A stretch of DNA of 17,259 nucleotides from Bacillota bacterium (GTDB lineage Bacteria; Bacillota; Clostridia; Oscillospirales; Oscillospiraceae). Numbering within the stretch: position 1 is the first letter of the stretch; every line of letters starts with the position of its first letter. The position numbers and the translations under genes were made by a program. The DNA is taken from NCBI GenBank assembly GCA_023393155.1, contig JAEWML010000079.1:1-17259 (forward strand), read 5' to 3'. This document shows positions 14,644 to 17,259 of the stretch, in pieces. The notes under the pieces are model-generated. The model was given only the letters and a program-made list of their open reading frames with translations, ran no database searches and was not told the DNA's origin.

Positions 14644-16029
14644 ATGAACGACCAGTTTTTTAAAATTCAGCACCCTGACGAGCAAGGCACCGGGCCGGAC
14701 GGGGACGAAGCCGCACCCGTCCGGGCTGACCCCCGGGAGGTGGTGGAATACTATCCGCCCCTGCCCCAGCCCCGGGAGGTGGTGGAGCTTTATGTCCAGC
14801 CCCGGCGGCTGCCGGGCCGGGCGGAGCCGCCGGTTCCGCCGAATAGCGCTCCCGCCATTGGGCCGATTTTGACCTCGCCGGTTTCTAAAAAGCGGGTCCA
14901 TGGAAGACGGGGGCTGTGGATTTTCCTTGTCTGCCTTGCTGTTGCGGGGGGGCTGGCTGTTGGCGCGTTCTTTTTGAACGGCGGATTTTTTTACTTTGAC
15001 CCCTCTTCCCCAAAAGACGAATACTTGCAAAACGAGGACTGGGATCAGGAGGAAGTTTCCATTGAAACCTATCCTTACGGCGAGGGCGCGGTGATGGAGC
15101 TGACCGCTGCCCCAAGCGGTGCGCTAAGCATTCAGGAAATCTACCGCAGGGTGAATCCGGCGGTGGTGACGGTGATCGCGCAGTTGGACCGGGGCGCGTC
15201 GGTGGGAACCGGCATGATTTTCAGGGAAAACGGGTATGTTCTCACCAACTATCATGTGGTGGCGGGAAGCCATGATTGCAGCGTGACGCTGGCCTCCGGC
15301 AGGACCTATGAGGCTCTCTATGTAGGCGGCGACAGCGGAAACGACGTGGCGGTTTTGAAGCTGGAGGCCACGGGCCTGCCTGCGGCGGAGATGGGGGATT
15401 CCGACGCGCTGATGGTGGGCGACACGGTATACGCCATTGGAAATCCCCTTGGCGTGGAGCTGCGGGGAACGCTGACGGACGGCATTGTCTCCGCCATCAA
15501 CCGGGACGTGGACGTTTCGGGCCGCACCATGACGCTGATCCAGACCAACGCGGCATTGAACGAGGGTAACTCCGGCGGCCCCCTCATCAACGTATACGGG
15601 CAGGTGGTGGGCGTAAACACCATTAAGATGATGTCCTTTTCCTCGAACGTGGAGGGGCTGGGCTTTGCCCTGCCCATGCGCTCGGTGCAGAAAATGGTGA
15701 ATGACATTTTGGAGAGTGGTGAGGTCCTTCCGGAGCCACGGCTGGGCGTCACCATCTTCGATATGCCCAAGGTCCTGCCCGACGGAACGCAGGGCGTGGA
15801 GGTGCAGGACGTGGGCATCGGTTCGGCCGCCGACAGGGCGGGGGTGAAGGCGGGGGACGTGATTGTCTCCGCCGGCGGGCAGGCTGTGACCGAGCGGCAT
15901 ATGCTGCTGAACGTCCGCCGCCAGTTCCGCATCGGCGACGACTTGCCTATGAAGCTTTGGCGGGACGGAGAATATTTAGAGGTGGTTCTTCGGCTGGACG
16001 AGGCGTTTGAAGAGCTGCCCGCCGAATGA
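14644..16029 (+). CDS. Membrane-anchored HtrA/DegP-type serine protease with one PDZ domain
   Basis: A 461-residue trypsin-like protease for quality control of misfolded envelope proteins. Residues 1-90 are a proline- and acid-rich cytoplasmic tail, 91-112 the membrane anchor and 113-160 an acidic linker. The protease domain is about 163-355 and the PDZ domain about 364-450. The catalytic triad is H204 (LTNYHVVAG), D234 (GNDVAVLKL) and S310 (NEGNSGGPL). PDZ substrate-binding features include PRLGV and the GVKAGDVIVSAGG loop. The architecture matches HtrA-type proteins of Gram-positive bacteria, with a single PDZ. The cytoplasmic tail holds a duplicated PREVVExY motif (about residues 30-36 and 43-49). 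The ATG at 14644 has only a weak GAGG upstream. It lies 10 bases after the kinase gene, so the three genes form an operon ended by the hairpin at 16116-16141. Confidence 0.94.
   Translation: MNDQFFKIQHPDEQGTGPDGDEAAPVRADPREVVEYYPPLPQPREVVELYVQPRRLPGRAEPPVPPNSAPAIGPILTSPVSKKRVHGRRGLWIFLVCLAVAGGLAVGAFFLNGGFFYFDPSSPKDEYLQNEDWDQEEVSIETYPYGEGAVMELTAAPSGALSIQEIYRRVNPAVVTVIAQLDRGASVGTGMIFRENGYVLTNYHVVAGSHDCSVTLASGRTYEALYVGGDSGNDVAVLKLEATGLPAAEMGDSDALMVGDTVYAIGNPLGVELRGTLTDGIVSAINRDVDVSGRTMTLIQTNAALNEGNSGGPLINVYGQVVGVNTIKMMSFSSNVEGLGFALPMRSVQKMVNDILESGEVLPEPRLGVTIFDMPKVLPDGTQGVEVQDVGIGSAADRAGVKAGDVIVSAGGQAVTERHMLLNVRRQFRIGDDLPMKLWRDGEYLEVVLRLDEAFEELPAE
14731..14786 (+). repeat. 17-bp direct repeat inside the htrA-like gene
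   Basis: CCCCGGGAGGTGGTGGA occurs exactly at 14731-14747 and 14770-14786, spaced 39 bp (13 codons, so in frame). It encodes the duplicated PREVVE motif in the cytoplasmic tail. The spacing in whole codons suggests a recent duplication or a repeated interaction motif. Confidence 0.85.
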
Positions 16030-16115
16030 AGCCGCGATGAAGCAAAATGAAACCGGAACGTGAATTACGCGGGGGTTTATAAGGAAAAGGGACCCGGGCA
16101 TCAATTCTTGCGATG
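16030..16115. other. Gap after the htrA-like gene
   Basis: About 85 bp between the htrA-like stop and the terminator stem. I see no convincing ORF, promoter or structured element in it. Confidence 0.6.
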
Positions 16116-16141
16116 GGGCGGACAGGTTTAACTGTCCGCCC
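16116..16141 (+). terminator. Terminator of the regulator-kinase-protease operon
   Basis: GGGCGGACAG (16116-16125) is perfectly paired with CTGTCCGCCC (16132-16141), with loop GTTTAA and a following TTCCTGTTGT. The 10-bp GC-rich stem with a T-rich tail fits an intrinsic terminator, though the tail is not a pure T run. Confidence 0.7.
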
Positions 16142-16364
16142 TTCCTGTTGTCTGCACGAAAGACCTGCGCAGGGTGGCTGCTGAAATGCCGCCCAGGACA
16201 GCGGAAGATCGTTTGTTAAAACGTCTCCCTTCCGCGCGGCAGACGCGAAAGGAGGAAGATGCAATATGACAGGGTATCGTCCGTTAAGACGGCCTCCTCC
16301 CGTGCTTGCCGCGCGGAAGGAGGCCGGTTTGCTTTCGCCAAGGGGCGAAAGCGCGATGTGTAAT
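16142..16364 (+). other. Unexplained inverted-repeat-rich region, possible structured RNA leader
   Basis: Between the terminator and the convergent transporter gene lie several inverted repeats. GGGTGGC (16172-16178) pairs with GCCGCCC (16188-16194), with one G-U pair. A 14-bp perfect arm pair joins 16228-16241 with 16307-16320. A 9-bp pair joins 16290-16298 with 16318-16326. A 9-bp hairpin GCTTTCGCC-AAGG-GGCGAAAGC occupies 16331-16352. The palindrome CCTGCGCAGG lies at 16164-16173. A strong Shine-Dalgarno AAAGGAGG (16248-16255) sits inside the 14-bp pair. I do not recognise a known riboswitch or RNA family, nor a mobile element. Confidence 0.45.
16259..16363 (+). CDS. Possible 34-residue small protein, unknown function
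   Basis: An ATG at 16259 follows AAAGGAGG with a short 3-base gap, and the frame closes with TAA at 16361-16363. That stop lies one base before the stop of the convergent transporter gene. The product would be basic, starting MQYDRVSSVKTASSRACR and ending FAKGRKRDV. A second ATG at 16266 in another frame has 10-base spacing but runs antisense into the transporter gene. The codons lie inside inverted repeats, so the ORF may be a by-product of a structured RNA. I do not recognise it. Confidence 0.3.
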   Translation: MQYDRVSSVKTASSRACRAEGGRFAFAKGRKRDV

Positions 16365-17259
16365 TCAATGGGTTTTGGCAAGCTCTTTTTCCACCGCTTT
16401 TTCTGCATCCGAGAGTTCCGGTGCTGTGCTTTCAGGAAAAGAATTGCTGCCGGAATCGGTTGGGGCTTTGGTTTTCCGGTGGGAAAGAGAGCGTTTAAAT
16501 ACGGCAAAATGCTCTTTTTTCTCAGACACTTTGCCGGAGGAAGTCTCCGGCTTTTCAGAAATGTTTTCTTCCGGCGCAAGCTGAGAGAAAGACGGCTCGG
16601 CGGAAGCGAGTTCGTTTTGCGCCTGCGGGTTTTCGCCGCCGTCCAAGTCTGCTTTCTTTCCGGCGGGAAGCCTGTTTGCTGCGGATTGCAGCGCCTTTGC
16701 AACGCGGGAGGGTTTTATCGGCGGCGTGGTCCGCCAGTACCGGCTGGTTTTGTTGAACACCGGCTCGCACACGCTGAGAATGGAAGGCATGATAAAAATG
16801 CTGACCGCCGCCGAAATCAGAGCGCCCCGGGCCAGCATCACGCAGATGGACCCAATCAGGTCGATGCTGGAGACAAAGGACACGCCCAGCGTGGCGCAGA
16901 AGAGCACCAGCGAGCTGGTGATGATAGAGGGATCGGAGGAGGTGGCGGCGATGTGGATAGCCTCGTCCCGGCTTTTCCCGGTGCGCAGTTCTTCCTGAAA
17001 GCGGGTGGTCATCAAAATGGCATAATCCACCGTGGCGCCCAACTGCACACAGCCGATGATGGTGGGGGCGATAAAGGGAATTTCCGCCCCGGTAAAATAG
17101 GGCACGCCCTGATTGATGAAGATGGCAAGCTCGATGGTGCCTACCAGAACCACCGGAATGGTGAGAGACTGGAACACGAACAGAACGATTAAAAAGATGG
17201 CGGCCATGGAAATGTAGTTGGTGACGTTGAAGTCCACGGCGGAGGTTTCAATCAGGTCG
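16365..17259 (-). CDS. MMPL/RND-family transporter, C-terminal part (cut by the right edge)
   Basis: About 297 C-terminal residues are visible and the frame stays open to the window edge. Hydrophobic segments (visible residues about 17-32, 34-50, 62-82, 108-126 and 130-158) and the motif QLGATVDYAILMTTRFQEE match the second membrane half of MMPL-type RND transporters. In those proteins the aspartate in this helix belongs to the proton relay. These proteins export lipids, drugs or other amphiphiles, and the substrate here is unknown. After EPVFNKTSRYW comes a hydrophilic tail of about 125 residues rich in K, E, S and P, ending ELAKTH, which is longer than I would expect for the family. Its coding DNA looks less GC-rich than the membrane part (by eye, not measured). 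The stop at 16365 converges with the preceding small ORF. Confidence 0.88.
   Translation of the reverse strand, partial: DLIETSAVDFNVTNYISMAAIFLIVLFVFQSLTIPVVLVGTIELAIFINQGVPYFTGAEIPFIAPTIIGCVQLGATVDYAILMTTRFQEELRTGKSRDEAIHIAATSSDPSIITSSLVLFCATLGVSFVSSIDLIGSICVMLARGALISAAVSIFIMPSILSVCEPVFNKTSRYWRTTPPIKPSRVAKALQSAANRLPAGKKADLDGGENPQAQNELASAEPSFSQLAPEENISEKPETSSGKVSEKKEHFAVFKRSLSHRKTKAPTDSGSNSFPESTAPELSDAEKAVEKELAKTH

Noticed and set aside
16331..16352. Hairpin GCTTTCGCC-AAGG-GGCGAAAGC as terminator of the transporter gene
   Set aside because: The position, 13 bp past the stop, fits, but neither strand has a T tract after the stem. It is reported as part of the inverted-repeat region rather than as a terminator.
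16266..17192. Plus-strand frame of about 308 codons starting at the second ATG behind the strong Shine-Dalgarno
   Set aside because: Nearly all of it is antisense to the transporter, whose membrane segments and TVDYAILMTTRF motif show the true coding strand. Only the first part, in the inverted-repeat region, remains of interest.

Overview
The window looks like chromosomal DNA of a GC-rich Firmicute, most likely a gut-type Clostridia/Oscillospiraceae relative. This is an inference from five things: the miaB–mutS–mutL gene order, an lspA–rluD pair, strong GGAGG-type ribosome binding sites, LytR-CpsA-Psr and SLH-domain envelope proteins, and an OmpR-type two-component operon. No tRNA, rRNA, CRISPR array, transposase or integrase was found.

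Positions 1-6787 (minus strand) hold a DNA-repair and tRNA-modification series. In transcription order it is miaB, a metallo-beta-lactamase-fold hydrolase, mutS, a CPBP membrane protease, and the start of mutL, which runs off the left edge. The core miaB/mutS/mutL order is classic. The hydrolase and the membrane protease are insertions into it. An intrinsic terminator sits between miaB and the hydrolase, and a promoter is visible before mutS.

Positions 6788-8495 begin with an intergenic region containing a large hairpin flanked by A and T tracts. Divergent from miaB follow lspA and an overlapping rluD-type pseudouridine synthase. These end at a perfect 16-bp terminator-shaped hairpin shared with the convergent gene.

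Positions 8496-16141 are a cell-envelope block. On the minus strand an LCP ligase-like protein and a secreted SLH/transglutaminase-like protein form an operon with a very good promoter. Divergently on the plus strand is a secreted protein with a copper-amine-oxidase-like N-terminal domain and what appears to be a catalytically dead polysaccharide-deacetylase domain. Next come a response regulator, a sensor kinase and a membrane-anchored HtrA/DegP-type protease with tight spacing, ending in a clear hairpin. The layout suggests envelope stress sensing coupled to surface-protein quality control.

Positions 16142-17259 hold a 220-bp stretch dense in inverted repeats around a strong Shine-Dalgarno and a 34-codon ORF. 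It can be drawn in two mutually exclusive folds, one of which hides the Shine-Dalgarno. Convergent to it is the C-terminal part of an MMPL/RND-family transporter with a long charged tail, truncated by the right edge. The inverted-repeat stretch and the pseudo-deacetylase are the least explained items here.
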